Shown piece after piece: positions 8,313 through 17,848 of a DNA stretch of 64,000 nucleotides. Numbering within the stretch: position 1 is the stretch's first letter; each line of letters opens with the position of its first letter. The stretch comes from Thermasporomyces composti (GTDB taxonomy: Bacteria > Actinomycetota > Actinomycetes > Propionibacteriales > Actinopolymorphaceae), in assembly GCF_003386795.1 (NCBI RefSeq), contig NZ_QTUC01000001.1:1984001-2048000 (forward strand). Direction: 5' to 3'. The notes under the pieces were generated by a model. That model saw only the letters and a list, made by a program, of their open reading frames with translations, searched no databases and was not told the DNA's origin. A program made the translations under genes and the position numbers.

Positions 8313-8866
8313 GTCGCTCTCTCCTCACTTGGCACGAGGGGCCTGACGCTCGCCGCTGCCAACCGTTACAGACCACGCCTCGGCGAGCACCGAGGACAGG
8401 GAAGACCGGCCGCTTCACCCAAGTCCTTCGCCACTCCGGAGGCCACCGCCACCTCGTCACGACCGCCAGCAGTGTCAAGGACCCTGGACCCCCTCGACAC
8501 CGGGACGCGTCCACCCAGTCCCCACCCACTAGGTCAGCAAAAGCCAGACAATTGGCGACATCCTTTCCTCGCTTCGTTCCTGACGATCCGCGCGGGTCGT
8601 GGCGTGCGCGGCACCGAATGAGGGACTTTCGGCCCTGCTCCGGTGGGTCAACCTTCCTGGCATGGTGTGGACTCGCGGCGTTTCACTTTCCATGACGAAG
8701 GAATGGGTGGGCTCCTCGCGACCTCGTCGACACCCATGAGGTTCGCGCCTACCCACCCTCAGACGGCGCGGGGCGCTGACGGTTCCAACGCCCATCAACA
8801 CGCGCCACCTCTGACCGAGCGCGCGTGGGCGAGGGTTCGTCAGCAAGCCTGTTGGGAGGCAAAGCC
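8313..8866. other. Divergent intergenic region, no gene seen
   Basis: 554 bp between the OsmC gene and the hybrid kinase. Open frames here lack convincing starts and composition. The only clear element is the DosR-like palindrome at 8622. Confidence 0.6.
8622..8636. promoter_or_regulatory. DosR/DevR-like box
   Basis: GGGACTTTCGGCCCT matches the partly palindromic DevR/DosR site (GGGAC-WWW-GTCCC type; GGGACyTTCGGCCC in streptomycete promoters). It lies 230 bp before the hybrid kinase and 310 bp before the OsmC gene, so either could be the target. Confidence 0.5.
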
Positions 8867-11800
8867 GTGACGACGACACACGTCGCGCCGGAGGAGACAG
8901 CGTTAGAGCGCCTCCTGTCCGCGATGGAGGACATGCGGGACGGAAACTTCCGGCGCCGGGTGACGGTCTCCGGCAACGGCACAGTGGCGCGTCTCGCCTC
9001 GGTGTTCAACGAGATCAACGAACGCAACCAGGCTCTCGTCGGCGAGCTGATGCGCGTACGCGAGGCCGCGAAGTCGGCGACTGTCGACGGCGAGCGCGTG
9101 CGTCTGGACGAGGCACGCGGCGGGTGGAAGATCGCCGTCGACTCCGCGAACGACATCATCGACGACTTGCGGCGACCCACGACCGAGCTCACCCGGGTGC
9201 TGCGCGCGATCGCCGACGGTAACCTCTCCCAGCGCATGCCCGTTTGCTCCGCGACGGACTCGCTGGACGGAGAAGCCGACCCGTTGAGCACGATGGTCAA
9301 CGAGATGCTCGACCAAGTGTCGTTGTTCGCCTCCGAGACCACGAGGGTGCTCCGTGAGGTGGGCACGCAGGGGAGGCTGGGCGTCTACGCCGACGTCCCT
9401 GGTGCTTCCGGGGTGTGGCGCGAGCTGACCGAGGCCGTCAACTACATGTCGCAGTTCCTCACCGCCCGGACGCGCAATATCGCCGAGGTGACAGCCGCGG
9501 TCGCCCGAGGAGACTTCAGCCGAAAGATCACCGTCGAAGCACACGGCGAGATGCTCGAGATGAAGAACACCATCAACACGATGGTGGACCAGCTCTCCCT
9601 CTTCGCCGAGGAGGTCACCCGGGTCGCCCGCGAGGTCGGCACCGAGGGTCGGTTGGGCGGTCAGGCGCACGTTCCAAATGTCGCCGGCACGTGGCGTCAC
9701 CTCACCGAGGCGGTCAACCACCTCGCCCGAAGTCTCACCACCCAGGTGCGGGCACTCGGCAACGTCGCCACTGCTGTCGCCCAGGGTGACCTGACCCGAC
9801 ACGTCACCGTGGACGCCGCCGGCGAGGTCGCCGAGCTGAAGGACAACATCAACCGGATGATCGCGAACCTCCGGGACACCACACGGCGCACGAGGGAGCA
9901 GGACTGGCTGAAGACCAACCTCGCCCACGTCTCCAGCCTCATGCAGGGCCACCACGACCTGAAGTCCCTCGCGTCCCGGACCATGAGCGAGCTGACGCCC
10001 TTGCTCTCCGCTCAGTTCGGCGCCTTCTACGTGGCCCGCTCTGACCCCGACCTGGGGGTGGCGCTGGAACGGGTCGGCACGTACGCCGCTCCGCCGGAAG
10101 CCTCGGTTGACGTACCGGACGTGGCCTTCCGTTTGGGCGAGGGCCTCGTCGGTCAGGCCGCGGTGGACCAGAGAACCATCGTCTTGGAAGGCGCGTCGAA
10201 CCACACGCGCATCGCCACCGGCCTGGGCACCCTCATCCCCAGCCACTCGGTCTTCGTCCCGCTGCTCTTCAAAGGCGACACGGTCGGCGTCCTCGAGTTC
10301 GCGTCGGTCACGCCCTTCGGTGAGGTCGAGCTCGATCTGCTGGAGCGGCTGAAGCAGATCATCGGTGCCAACGTGCAGACCATCGAGACCAACACCCGCA
10401 CCGAGGCGCTCCTGGCGGAGTCGCAGCGTCTCACGCAGGAGCTGCGAACCCGCTCCGAGCAGCTGCAGCGTCAGCAGCAGGAGCTGCAGCGCTCCAACGC
10501 CGAGCTCGCCCAGAAGGCCGCTCTGCTGGCCAAGCAGAACCGCGACATCCAGATCAGGAACTTCACGATCAGTCGCACCAAGGCGCAAGCTCGACAGGCC
10601 TCGACGCTCGCGAAGTACAAGTCGGAGTTCCTCGCGACCATGTCGCACGAGCTGCGAACTCCGTTGAACAGCATGCTCATCCTGGCTGGCCTGTTGGCGG
10701 ACAACCGCGAGGGCAACCTGACGCGGCGGCAGGTGGAGTTCGCCGAGACCATTCGCAGCTCGGGCAGCGAGCTCATGCACATGATCGACGACATCTTGGA
10801 CCTCGCCAAGATGGAGGCCGGTCGGCTCGAGATCTACCCCATCGACGTGTCGATCGCCGACCTGGCGAGCTACGTCGAAACGCTCTTCCGGCCGGTCGCG
10901 GACGACCGGGGCCTGGAGTTCAGCGTCGACGTGGCACCGAACGTGCCCGCCACCCTGTACACCGACCGCAGGCGCTTGGAGCAGATCCTGCGGAACCTGC
11001 TGTCGAACGCGGTGAAGTTCACCTCGGAGGGCAGCGTCCGGCTACGGATCAGGACCGCGGAACCGAGCGAGGTCTCCAACCCCAACCTGCGGGAGGCACG
11101 AACGCGGGTGGCGTTCTCCGTCGAGGACACCGGCATCGGGGTCCCCGCGGACAAGCTGTCGGCGATCTTCGAGGCCTTCCGCCAGAGCGACGGAACGACG
11201 AGCCGGCGGTACGGCGGCACGGGTCTTGGACTGTCCATCAGCAAGGAGCTGACTCGGCTTCTGGGCGGAGAGATCCAGGTCGACAGCACACCCGACGAGG
11301 GAAGCACCTTCAGCCTGATCCTCCCGGCCGAGGGGCCCGATGGATCCTCGACGACAACCGAGAAGGACGAGTCGACGACGCACGACGACGATGCGCGCGA
11401 CGACCTGTCCGTCGCCATCGTCGACGAGCAGCAGCCGGACGTCCCTCCCGACCGCGACGAGGACGCCGCTCGAGATGAGCTGGACGCCCCGCTGACCGCC
11501 TACGCCAGCGACGCGTCCCAGCGGCAGTTCCACGGCGAGAAGGTGCTCGTCGTCGACGAGGATCCGCAGTACCGCTACGCGATCTGCGCCGTCTTGGAGG
11601 AGCACCAGCTCGCGCCGATCTGCGTCGACAGCGGGCGGGCCGCCCTTCAGACGCTCCAACGGGAGCCCGACATCGGTCTGGTCATGATGGACGTCGTCAT
11701 GCCGGACATGGACGGCTACGCGACGATGGCCGAGATCAGGCGCCAGCCGAGGTACGACGACCTGCCCATCCTCGTGGTCAGCGCCAGACCGATGGAGGAG

Positions 11801-11929
11801 GCCGCGGCGCGCAGCATTGACGCCGGTGCCACCGAGTACGTCACCAAGCCGGTCGACATCGACTGGATGCTCCAGCTGCTCGCCACTTACCTCCCGGTGG
11901 ATCCCACGCCCGACCAGGAAGAGCTCTAG
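8867..11929 (+). CDS. Soluble multi-HAMP hybrid histidine kinase
   Basis: 1020 aa from GTG with GGGAGG seven bases upstream. In order: an array of HAMP-like repeats (about 10-345, recurring DGN/GDF/GDL-x-R and EMKNTINTM-type motifs); a GAF domain (about 376-500); a coiled coil rich in Gln/Glu (515-560); HisKA with [10 protein letters not shown] (His 594); a HATPase with [16 protein letters not shown] and GGTGLGLSI (about 700-820); an acidic linker; and a receiver domain with MMDVVMPD (phospho-Asp about 942). There is no transmembrane segment, so sensing is cytoplasmic, as in fungal group III kinases and their actinobacterial counterparts. No separate response regulator adjoins it. Confidence 0.93.
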   Translation: MTTTHVAPEETALERLLSAMEDMRDGNFRRRVTVSGNGTVARLASVFNEINERNQALVGELMRVREAAKSATVDGERVRLDEARGGWKIAVDSANDIIDDLRRPTTELTRVLRAIADGNLSQRMPVCSATDSLDGEADPLSTMVNEMLDQVSLFASETTRVLREVGTQGRLGVYADVPGASGVWRELTEAVNYMSQFLTARTRNIAEVTAAVARGDFSRKITVEAHGEMLEMKNTINTMVDQLSLFAEEVTRVAREVGTEGRLGGQAHVPNVAGTWRHLTEAVNHLARSLTTQVRALGNVATAVAQGDLTRHVTVDAAGEVAELKDNINRMIANLRDTTRRTREQDWLKTNLAHVSSLMQGHHDLKSLASRTMSELTPLLSAQFGAFYVARSDPDLGVALERVGTYAAPPEASVDVPDVAFRLGEGLVGQAAVDQRTIVLEGASNHTRIATGLGTLIPSHSVFVPLLFKGDTVGVLEFASVTPFGEVELDLLERLKQIIGANVQTIETNTRTEALLAESQRLTQELRTRSEQLQRQQQELQRSNAELAQKAALLAKQNRDIQIRNFTISRTKAQARQASTLAKYKSEFLATMSHELRTPLNSMLILAGLLADNREGNLTRRQVEFAETIRSSGSELMHMIDDILDLAKMEAGRLEIYPIDVSIADLASYVETLFRPVADDRGLEFSVDVAPNVPATLYTDRRRLEQILRNLLSNAVKFTSEGSVRLRIRTAEPSEVSNPNLREARTRVAFSVEDTGIGVPADKLSAIFEAFRQSDGTTSRRYGGTGLGLSISKELTRLLGGEIQVDSTPDEGSTFSLILPAEGPDGSSTTTEKDESTTHDDDARDDLSVAIVDEQQPDVPPDRDEDAARDELDAPLTAYASDASQRQFHGEKVLVVDEDPQYRYAICAVLEEHQLAPICVDSGRAALQTLQREPDIGLVMMDVVMPDMDGYATMAEIRRQPRYDDLPILVVSARPMEEAAARSIDAGATEYVTKPVDIDWMLQLLATYLPVDPTPDQEEL

Positions 11930-11957
11930 CGGTCGACCTCATGCGCCTCGCTCGCTG

Positions 11958-12695
11958 TCACGAGAACCAGCCCAGCGCGTACGCGGCGTTCACCGAGAGG
12001 TGGAAGCCGACGATCCCCAGGATCCACGCCAACGCCTCCCCGGAGTTCCGCGACAGCCACGCGTCGAGTCGGGTGAGCGTTGGGGTGATCCGCTCGTGCA
12101 GCGTCACGCGGGCGGCGAGCAGCGCCAACGCCGGCGTGACCATCACCAGGCAGTACGTGGCGAGGACCACCACGCTGCTCGACGGGGACAGGCCCGAGGA
12201 GCTGATGATGCCGATCGCGGCGAGGTAGGGCAGCATGGACGCCGCCTCGATCACCGCCGCGGACAGCGCGAGCACGACGACCCCGGTAGCCGCGCCGTCG
12301 CCGCCAGCCGCGCGCTCGCGCCAGACCTGCAGTCGGGACGGCTTCCCACCGCGTCGGGCCTGTCTGCGCTCGGCCCGCTTGCGCTTGCCTTCCTTTGTCC
12401 ACGGCTCGATCGTCAAGCCGAGCACGAGGAGAATGACGCCCACGACGAGCTGGGCGATATGCCCCGGAGTGCCCTCGAAGACGCCATCGACGCGGTCGAG
12501 GACCGCCATGGCGCCAGCCATCAGCGCGACGCCCAAGAGCAGGTAGAACGTTCCGACTGTCGCGAGGAACACCAGGACGCGGTGCGCGCGCAGCCGTGGC
12601 GCCATCATCAGCCAGATGGGGATGACCAGCGTGCCGAAGCTGGTGCTGTCGATGAGCGCGAGGACGGCGAGCGGCGCGACGAGCTCAACACCCAC
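11958..12695 (-). CDS. GAP/Sap-family membrane protein
   Basis: 245 aa with six hydrophobic segments and a basic central loop (EGKRKRAERRQARRGGKPS, about 121-139). The arrangement of three helices, basic loop, three helices fits the GAP family (sulfolipid-addressing protein, LysE-like fold) of actinobacteria. In mycobacteria such proteins help place surface glycolipids; the cargo here is unknown. Start is GTG with GAGGTG upstream. Stands alone, convergent with the hybrid kinase. Confidence 0.75.
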   Translation of the reverse strand: MGVELVAPLAVLALIDSTSFGTLVIPIWLMMAPRLRAHRVLVFLATVGTFYLLLGVALMAGAMAVLDRVDGVFEGTPGHIAQLVVGVILLVLGLTIEPWTKEGKRKRAERRQARRGGKPSRLQVWRERAAGGDGAATGVVVLALSAAVIEAASMLPYLAAIGIISSSGLSPSSSVVVLATYCLVMVTPALALLAARVTLHERITPTLTRLDAWLSRNSGEALAWILGIVGFHLSVNAAYALGWFS

Positions 12696-12979
12696 GGAGC
12701 ACCTCGCCCGACGGACGCGGCGTGGCGGCAGACAACGTCGAAGCGGCGTGACTCATGGCCCCCAGCGTGCGTCACCAGCCGATCGCCGCACCATCCGCCG
12801 AAGGTTGTGCTCGACCCAGCGGCATCCGTCGATGGATGGACACCGCTGGGTCGACTGGGCCGGCAATGCCCCGGGTCGGGTGTGGTTGCCACGCCAGACG
12901 GTCGCGGCTGCCGTACCGACGGTCACCACCGGTCCGCGACCAGGCCGGCTCGCTCCCGCGACGAGGTGCCTGGGAGGAG

Positions 12980-13780
12980 CTAGGGCGTCCTCGGCGGTTC
13001 ACCGCCCTCCGTTCCCGGGCGCTGCCGCGGCGCGGTGTGGGCTGGGCTCGGCGTCTCCTCCCCGGGAGCGCTCCGCATGTGGGGAACCCTCTCCCGCGCC
13101 TCGCGCTCTCGCCTCGCACGCTCCCGACTCTCCTGGCTCCTGGTGTACGCGTCCTCCAGCATCCGCTGCGCGACCGCGCGTCCGCCGAGTCCGAAGGCAA
13201 GCGCGAAGCCGAGTGCGAGCGCCCCCATCGTCGCGGCAAACGCGATCTGCACGATCCCCTCGGCAATCCTCAGCTGCTGGAGGATCATGAACACGGCGAT
13301 CACCATGACCAGCGCGGGAAGCACCGTCCCGGCGACCTTGCCGCTCGGCGAGTCACCCAGCAGCCGGTTCGCGGCGGCGGACACCACGCCAGCCACGATC
13401 GCCGCGACCGCGAAGATGAGAATCGCCGCGATGACGTTGGGAATGTAGGCGATCACCTGGTCCATGAATCTGGTGAGCGCACTGATCTGCAACGCGCCAA
13501 TCGCCGCGACCAGGAAGAACGCGAAGATCACCCAGAAGACGACACGGCTGGTCAGGCGGGTGGCGCTGCCTCCACCCATGGCGCTCTTCATGTAGCGGTG
13601 CGTATCCGATTCCTCGATACGCCTGTCAACCTCCGCCCGCTGCATCACCTTGCGAACGCCGGCCGCCACCAGCTTGGCGACGAGATAGCCGACGACGAGC
13701 AGGACCAAGAACGCGATGAGGTTCGGAATGAACCCGATGATCTGGTTCACCACGTTCCAGAAAGTGCTGCCGATATTCAT
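12980..13780 (-). CDS. CmpX-like conserved TM-helix protein (mechanosensitive-type)
   Basis: 266 aa. Tandem copies of the conserved TM-helix module are visible (IGFIPNLIAFLVLLVVGYLV near 15-34 and YIPNVIAAILIFAVAAIVAG near 111-130), each followed by an amphipathic stretch, then GTVLPALVMVIAVFMILQQL. The C-terminus is a long Arg/Glu-rich cytoplasmic helix and a Pro-rich tail. Related proteins (CmpX, YkgD-like) affect envelope stress and surface sensing, and some resemble small-conductance channels without the MscS beta domain. RBS GGAGGAG. Monocistronic. Confidence 0.75.
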   Translation of the reverse strand: MNIGSTFWNVVNQIIGFIPNLIAFLVLLVVGYLVAKLVAAGVRKVMQRAEVDRRIEESDTHRYMKSAMGGGSATRLTSRVVFWVIFAFFLVAAIGALQISALTRFMDQVIAYIPNVIAAILIFAVAAIVAGVVSAAANRLLGDSPSGKVAGTVLPALVMVIAVFMILQQLRIAEGIVQIAFAATMGALALGFALAFGLGGRAVAQRMLEDAYTRSQESRERARREREARERVPHMRSAPGEETPSPAHTAPRQRPGTEGGEPPRTP

Positions 13781-14053
13781 GGAAGCTCCTCCGCTTGTCG
13801 ACGGTGCCGCGTGGCGGTCACGGCATGGTCGCGGACCGTTCGGCGGGTCCTCGTTCCCACACGCTCGCGCTGACCTGACCGCGGCACTACCGCCAGACGT
13901 CCCATGCGGCGGTGTCGTGGGTCACAGCGAAGGAGCGGTTCGTCGTCACCGGCAGTCACGAGCCGGTGTCCTGGAGCGACGGGACGTGACGTCCGGATCT
14001 CCGTTGCCCCCAAGGCCTCGCATCCTGGACTATTGATGCCACCGGGGGACGCG
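13781..14053. other. Intergenic region upstream of the molybdenum hydroxylase
   Basis: No convincing gene. Contains the 13-bp palindrome GGACGTGACGTCC (13982-13994); just downstream, GAACCGGTTC (14060-14069) is another perfect palindrome. Either may be an operator for the divergent genes, without further support. Confidence 0.4.
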
Positions 14054-14164
14054 ATGACCGAACCGGTTCAGCCGACTGTCGAGAGCCGTGCGTGGCTCGG
14101 TCGAGCTGTCCGGTCGACCGAGGCTTCAAACACGAAGGGCTTCAACACGAAGGGACGGTCATGA
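14054..14164 (+). CDS. Possible 36-aa leader peptide
   Basis: Begins with MTEPVQPTVESRAW and ends with a near-repeat (NTKGF-NTKG). Its TGA overlaps the ATG of the next small frame by 4 bp. No family recognised; considered only because of the chain of stop-start overlaps leading to the hydroxylase operon. Confidence 0.3.
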   Translation: MTEPVQPTVESRAWLGRAVRSTEASNTKGFNTKGRS

Positions 14165-14214
14165 CCACTGACCCGACAGGCTTCGCCGCGACCGGCCGTT
14201 GGAGCGCCTCATGA
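14161..14214 (+). CDS. Possible 17-aa coupling peptide
   Basis: MTTDPTGFAATGRWSAS, preceded by AAGGGA. Its TGA overlaps the ATG of the 2Fe-2S subunit (ATGA). It could couple translation of the operon to upstream ribosomes, or be chance. An alternative is that it is an N-terminal piece of the small subunit lost to a frameshift. Confidence 0.3.
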   Translation: MTTDPTGFAATGRWSAS

Positions 14215-14687
14215 CGGCTGAGGCGGCGCCGCCAGCCGCGGCCACGGAAGCCGTCCAGCTCACCCTCAACAGCCAGCGCTACGACATCGACGCCCCTGTG
14301 GGTCGAACCCTCGCGGAGGTACTCCGGGAGGACCTCGGGCTCACGGGCACCAAGGTGGCGTGCGGGGAGGGGCACTGCGGAGCATGCACCGTCCTCGTCG
14401 ACGGCAAGCCCACCCTCTCCTGCATCACGCTGGTCCACAGCGTCGACGGCACCGAGATCACCACGATCGAAGGCTTGCGCGACCACCCGCTGGTCGACGC
14501 GTTCGTCCGGTGCGACGCCCTCCAGTGCGGGTTCTGCACACCGGGGCAGATCGTGTCCGCCGCCGCGCTCGTGGCGGAGAAGCCGCAACCCAGCCGTGAG
14601 GAGATCCGGCACGCGATGGCGGGGAACATCTGCCGATGCGGCGCCTACCCGAAGATCGAGGAGGCGATCCTGTCATGGCGCGGCTGA
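14211..14687 (+). CDS. Molybdenum hydroxylase, 2Fe-2S subunit
   Basis: 158 aa electron-transfer subunit of a xanthine oxidase-family enzyme, cytoplasmic. The plant-type cluster is held by Cys 51, 56, 59 and 71 (CGEGHCGACTVL and LSC); the second cluster by Cys 106, 109, 141 and 143 (CGFC and CRC). ATG at 14211 with TTGGAG upstream is preferred over a TTG 12 bases earlier. It overlaps the large-subunit start by 13 bp. Order small-large-medium is an actinobacterial variant of the coxSLM/xdh layout. The substrate (aldehyde, purine or aromatic) cannot be told from this subunit. Confidence 0.93.
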   Translation: MTAEAAPPAAATEAVQLTLNSQRYDIDAPVGRTLAEVLREDLGLTGTKVACGEGHCGACTVLVDGKPTLSCITLVHSVDGTEITTIEGLRDHPLVDAFVRCDALQCGFCTPGQIVSAAALVAEKPQPSREEIRHAMAGNICRCGAYPKIEEAILSWRG

Positions 14688-16963
14688 TCAAGACCGAGAA
14701 GGAAGTCGAGGGCCGCTACGAGACCGTCTGGCTGGTCGTCGAGGAGGACAGCCTCGACCAGTGGCCGGCTGGTCCGCGCGACGTCGTAGGGAAACCCGCG
14801 GTCCGCAAGTCCGCCCGTGCCCGCGCCCGCGGTGAGGCGAGGTACACCGCCGACGTGCGGCTGCCGGGGATGCTGCACGCGGCCATCCTGCGCTCGCCCT
14901 ACGCGCACGCTCGCGTCCGACGCATCGACTTGTCCCGGGCGCTCGCCGCACCCGGTGTCCGTGGCGCGATCGGGCCTGGCGACGCGCCCGAGCTCGACGA
15001 GGTCGCCGGCTACCACGGCGCCCCGGTCGCCGCGGTCGCCGCGGATTCCGAGCGCGAGGCCCGCGCCGCGCTCAAGCTCATCGACGTCGACTGGGAGGTC
15101 CTCGAGCCGGTCCTCGACCCCGACGAGGCGGTTCGGCGCGGGCAGCTGGTGGGTGAGCCACGGCGCGTCGAGCGAGGCGACGTCGACGCCGCCCTCGCCG
15201 AGGCCGACGTCGTGATCGAGTCCGAGTACCGCACACAGACCGTGCTGCACAACGCCTTGGAGACCCACCAGTCGGTCTGCGTGTGGGAGGGGGAGCGGCT
15301 CGTCGTCTACACCTCCACCCAGGACATCTGGGGCGTCCGGAACGCCATCGCCCGCACCCTCGACCTGCCGACGGACCAGGTGCGGGTCGTCTGCGAGTAC
15401 ATGGGCGGCGGCTTCGGCGCGAAGAACGAGCCCGGCCACTACACGTTCGTCGCCGCCGAGCTGGCACGGCGAACCGGTCGTCCCGTCCGCTGCGCACTCA
15501 CCCGCCGGGAGGAGAACCTCGCGACCGGCAACCGCAACGCGACGATCCAGCGGCTCACGGTCGGCGCGCGGCGCGACGGCACGATCGTGGCGTTGGCCGG
15601 CGAGTTCGTGGCCAGCCTCGGCTGGGACGGCTGGATGGCGTTCACCGCCGGCCCCATGCACGGCCTCTACGCGTGCCCGAACGTCCGGACCGTCGAGTAC
15701 GGCGCCAAGCTCAACACGCCGCCGATGGCGGCGTTCCGCGCGCCCGGGTTCGTCGAAGGCACGTTCGGCCTGGAGTGCCTGATCGACGAGCTGGCGGCCA
15801 AGCTCGACATGGATCCGCTGGAGCTGCGCCGGCGCAACTACGCCGACCGTGACCCGGCGACCGGTGCCCCGTACTCGGCGAACCAGCTCCTCGAGTGCTA
15901 CCGGCGCGCGGAGAAGCACTGGGCGCGGCGCCACGAGGTCCGCGCACGCAGTGAGGGACCGTGGCGGCGTGGAGTCGGTCTCGCCAGCCAGATCTGGTAC
16001 GGCGGAGGCGGCCCACCGGCGTACGCGTGGGTGCGGGTCGGGTCCGACGGCCGCGCCACCGTCATCACCGCCATGCAGGACATCGGGACCGGCACGCGCA
16101 CCGCGATGTCGCAGATCGCGGCCGAGGAGCTCGGCTTCCCCTTGGACCGGGTGGACGTGGTGCTCGGCGACACCGACCGCGGACCCTACGCCGTCCCCGC
16201 CGCCGGCTCCTCCACGACGCCCTCGATGGGGCCGGCCGTTCGCGCCGCGGCAGCCGACGCCCGCCGCCAGATCCTCGACATCGCGGCACAGCGGTACGAG
16301 CGCCCGGCGGAGTCACTGCGGATCCGGGAGGGCCGGATCGAGGCCTCCGACGGCGAATCCTGGCCGGTCGAGGAGGTCCTCGGCCTGCTCGGCAACGCCC
16401 AGATCCTGGGCACCGGGGCCCGCGGCCCCAACCCGGCCGGCATGGCCGTCCACACGTTCGGGGTGCAGGTCGCCGAGGTGGCGGTCGACATCGAGACCGG
16501 CGAGGTCCGGGTGGAGCGACTGGCGGCCATCCACGACGTCGGACGGGTCATCAACCCGCTCGGGGCGTCGAGCCAGCTCGAGGGCGGCGTCATCCAGGGC
16601 ATCGGGCACACCCTGTCGGAGGAGCGGCTCGTCGACCCGACGAGTGGCCAGGTCCTCACCCAGACCCTCGACGCCTACCGGATGCCGACGATCGCCGACG
16701 TTCCCGAGATCGTCACCGAGCTCGTCGACGTCCCCGACCCCAACCTCACCAGCCTCGGCGCGAAGGGCCTGGGCGAGCCGCCGATCATCCCTGTCGCGGC
16801 CGCGATCGCCAACGCCATCCGCGACGCGACGGGCGCGGCCGTCCACGAGCTGCCGATCGACCGCGAGGAGATCCTCCGGGCACTCCGCGAAGCGGCCGAC
16901 CGGCGAGCGGGAGCCCTCGGCGAAGGAGCGAAGGAGCGCCATGAGACTCCGGCGACTGTCTAG
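14675..16963 (+). CDS. Molybdenum hydroxylase, molybdopterin-binding large subunit
   Basis: 762 aa, the usual length. The N-terminal a/b hammerhead begins about residue 48. GGGFGAK (244-250) and AAFRAPG contact the pterin cofactor, and the catalytic Glu is in GLGEPP (about 701). There is no signal peptide, unlike periplasmic aldehyde oxidoreductases. ATG at 14675 with GGAGG upstream lies inside the small-subunit gene. Lacks the AYRCSFR-type loop of CO dehydrogenase, so it is not CO dehydrogenase. Neighbouring sugar-acid genes suggest an aldehyde or carbohydrate-derived substrate, which is inference only. Confidence 0.93.
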   Translation: MARLIKTEKEVEGRYETVWLVVEEDSLDQWPAGPRDVVGKPAVRKSARARARGEARYTADVRLPGMLHAAILRSPYAHARVRRIDLSRALAAPGVRGAIGPGDAPELDEVAGYHGAPVAAVAADSEREARAALKLIDVDWEVLEPVLDPDEAVRRGQLVGEPRRVERGDVDAALAEADVVIESEYRTQTVLHNALETHQSVCVWEGERLVVYTSTQDIWGVRNAIARTLDLPTDQVRVVCEYMGGGFGAKNEPGHYTFVAAELARRTGRPVRCALTRREENLATGNRNATIQRLTVGARRDGTIVALAGEFVASLGWDGWMAFTAGPMHGLYACPNVRTVEYGAKLNTPPMAAFRAPGFVEGTFGLECLIDELAAKLDMDPLELRRRNYADRDPATGAPYSANQLLECYRRAEKHWARRHEVRARSEGPWRRGVGLASQIWYGGGGPPAYAWVRVGSDGRATVITAMQDIGTGTRTAMSQIAAEELGFPLDRVDVVLGDTDRGPYAVPAAGSSTTPSMGPAVRAAAADARRQILDIAAQRYERPAESLRIREGRIEASDGESWPVEEVLGLLGNAQILGTGARGPNPAGMAVHTFGVQVAEVAVDIETGEVRVERLAAIHDVGRVINPLGASSQLEGGVIQGIGHTLSEERLVDPTSGQVLTQTLDAYRMPTIADVPEIVTELVDVPDPNLTSLGAKGLGEPPIIPVAAAIANAIRDATGAAVHELPIDREEILRALREAADRRAGALGEGAKERHETPATV

Positions 16964-17807
16964 CCTGTCCGAGCCCGCGCTCGCCGAGGCGGGACTCGGC
17001 AACGGCTCGGTGCCGCTGGCGGGCGGCACCGACCTCGTCCCGCTGCTGCGTGACGGGCTGCTCACCGCCGACACCCTCGTCGACGTGCGTCCCGTGGTGC
17101 CACGTGGCGTGACGCCGTACGACGGCGGCGTCCGCATCGGGGCCGGCACCACACTCGCGGAGCTGGAGCACGCGGCCGAGGACGCCGTTCCGGCCGCGTT
17201 GCGGGAGGCGTGCCGGCTCGCGGCGTCCCCGCAGGTTCGAGCCATGGGTTCGATCGGCGGCAACCTGCTGCAGGCCACCCGCTGCTGGTACTGGCGGCTG
17301 GGTCACGCCTGCTGGCTGGCCGGCGGTGAGCGGTGCCTGGCTCGGGACGGCCGCAGCGACGAGCACGCCATCTTCGGCAACGCCCACTGCGGCTCGGCGC
17401 ACCCGTCCGACATCGCCGCGGCGCTGCTGGCGCTGGGGACCACGGTGCGGACGACGCGACGCGAGCTGCCGCTGGCCGAGCTGTACCGCCTGGCGACGGA
17501 GGACGACCGGAGCGTCACGACGCTCGAACGCGGTGAGCTCCTCCTCGAGCTCGACGTGCCGAGGCCCGACGCCAGCACCTACCTGAAGGCGATGGACCGC
17601 AAGCGGTACGCCTTCCCGATCGTCGGGGTCGCGGCGGCGCGGTTCGGCGGGGACGTGCGTGTCGCGCTGGCCGGCGTGGCGCCGATCCCGTGGTCCCTCG
17701 ACACCGACGCGGGGCTGACCGACGCGACACCGCTGCCGGGCTCGGCGTTCAAGGTGCAGGTGGCGGAGGCGCTGGTGCGGCGGGCGCGCGAGGCGGTCAC
17801 CGGCTGA
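16941..17807 (+). CDS. Molybdenum hydroxylase, FAD subunit with extra Cys cluster
   Basis: 288 aa. FAD motifs LAGGTDLVPLL (27-37) and SIGGNLLQ (104-111) are clear. Immediately after comes a Cys-rich insert with Cys 115, 124, 132 and 150 (TRCWYWR, ACW, ERC, AHC then HPSD). This pattern is seen in PaoB/YagS-type and 4-hydroxybenzoyl-CoA reductase FAD subunits, where it binds a 4Fe-4S cluster. The ATG at 16941 (AAGGAG upstream) overlaps the large subunit by 23 bp, so all three subunits form one translationally coupled operon. No XdhC-type maturation gene is present. Confidence 0.92.
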   Translation: MRLRRLSSLSEPALAEAGLGNGSVPLAGGTDLVPLLRDGLLTADTLVDVRPVVPRGVTPYDGGVRIGAGTTLAELEHAAEDAVPAALREACRLAASPQVRAMGSIGGNLLQATRCWYWRLGHACWLAGGERCLARDGRSDEHAIFGNAHCGSAHPSDIAAALLALGTTVRTTRRELPLAELYRLATEDDRSVTTLERGELLLELDVPRPDASTYLKAMDRKRYAFPIVGVAAARFGGDVRVALAGVAPIPWSLDTDAGLTDATPLPGSAFKVQVAEALVRRAREAVTG

Positions 17808-17848
17808 CGCGCCGCGCGCCGCCGCGCCGGCCCGAGTCACTCCGCTGC

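Noticed and set aside
8903-10780. 625-codon minus-strand frame opposite the hybrid kinase
   Set aside because: Shadow frame; the opposite strand carries HAMP, GAF and kinase motifs in order.
14645-15934. Minus-strand frame opposite the hydroxylase large subunit
   Set aside because: Third-position GC shadow, no motifs.
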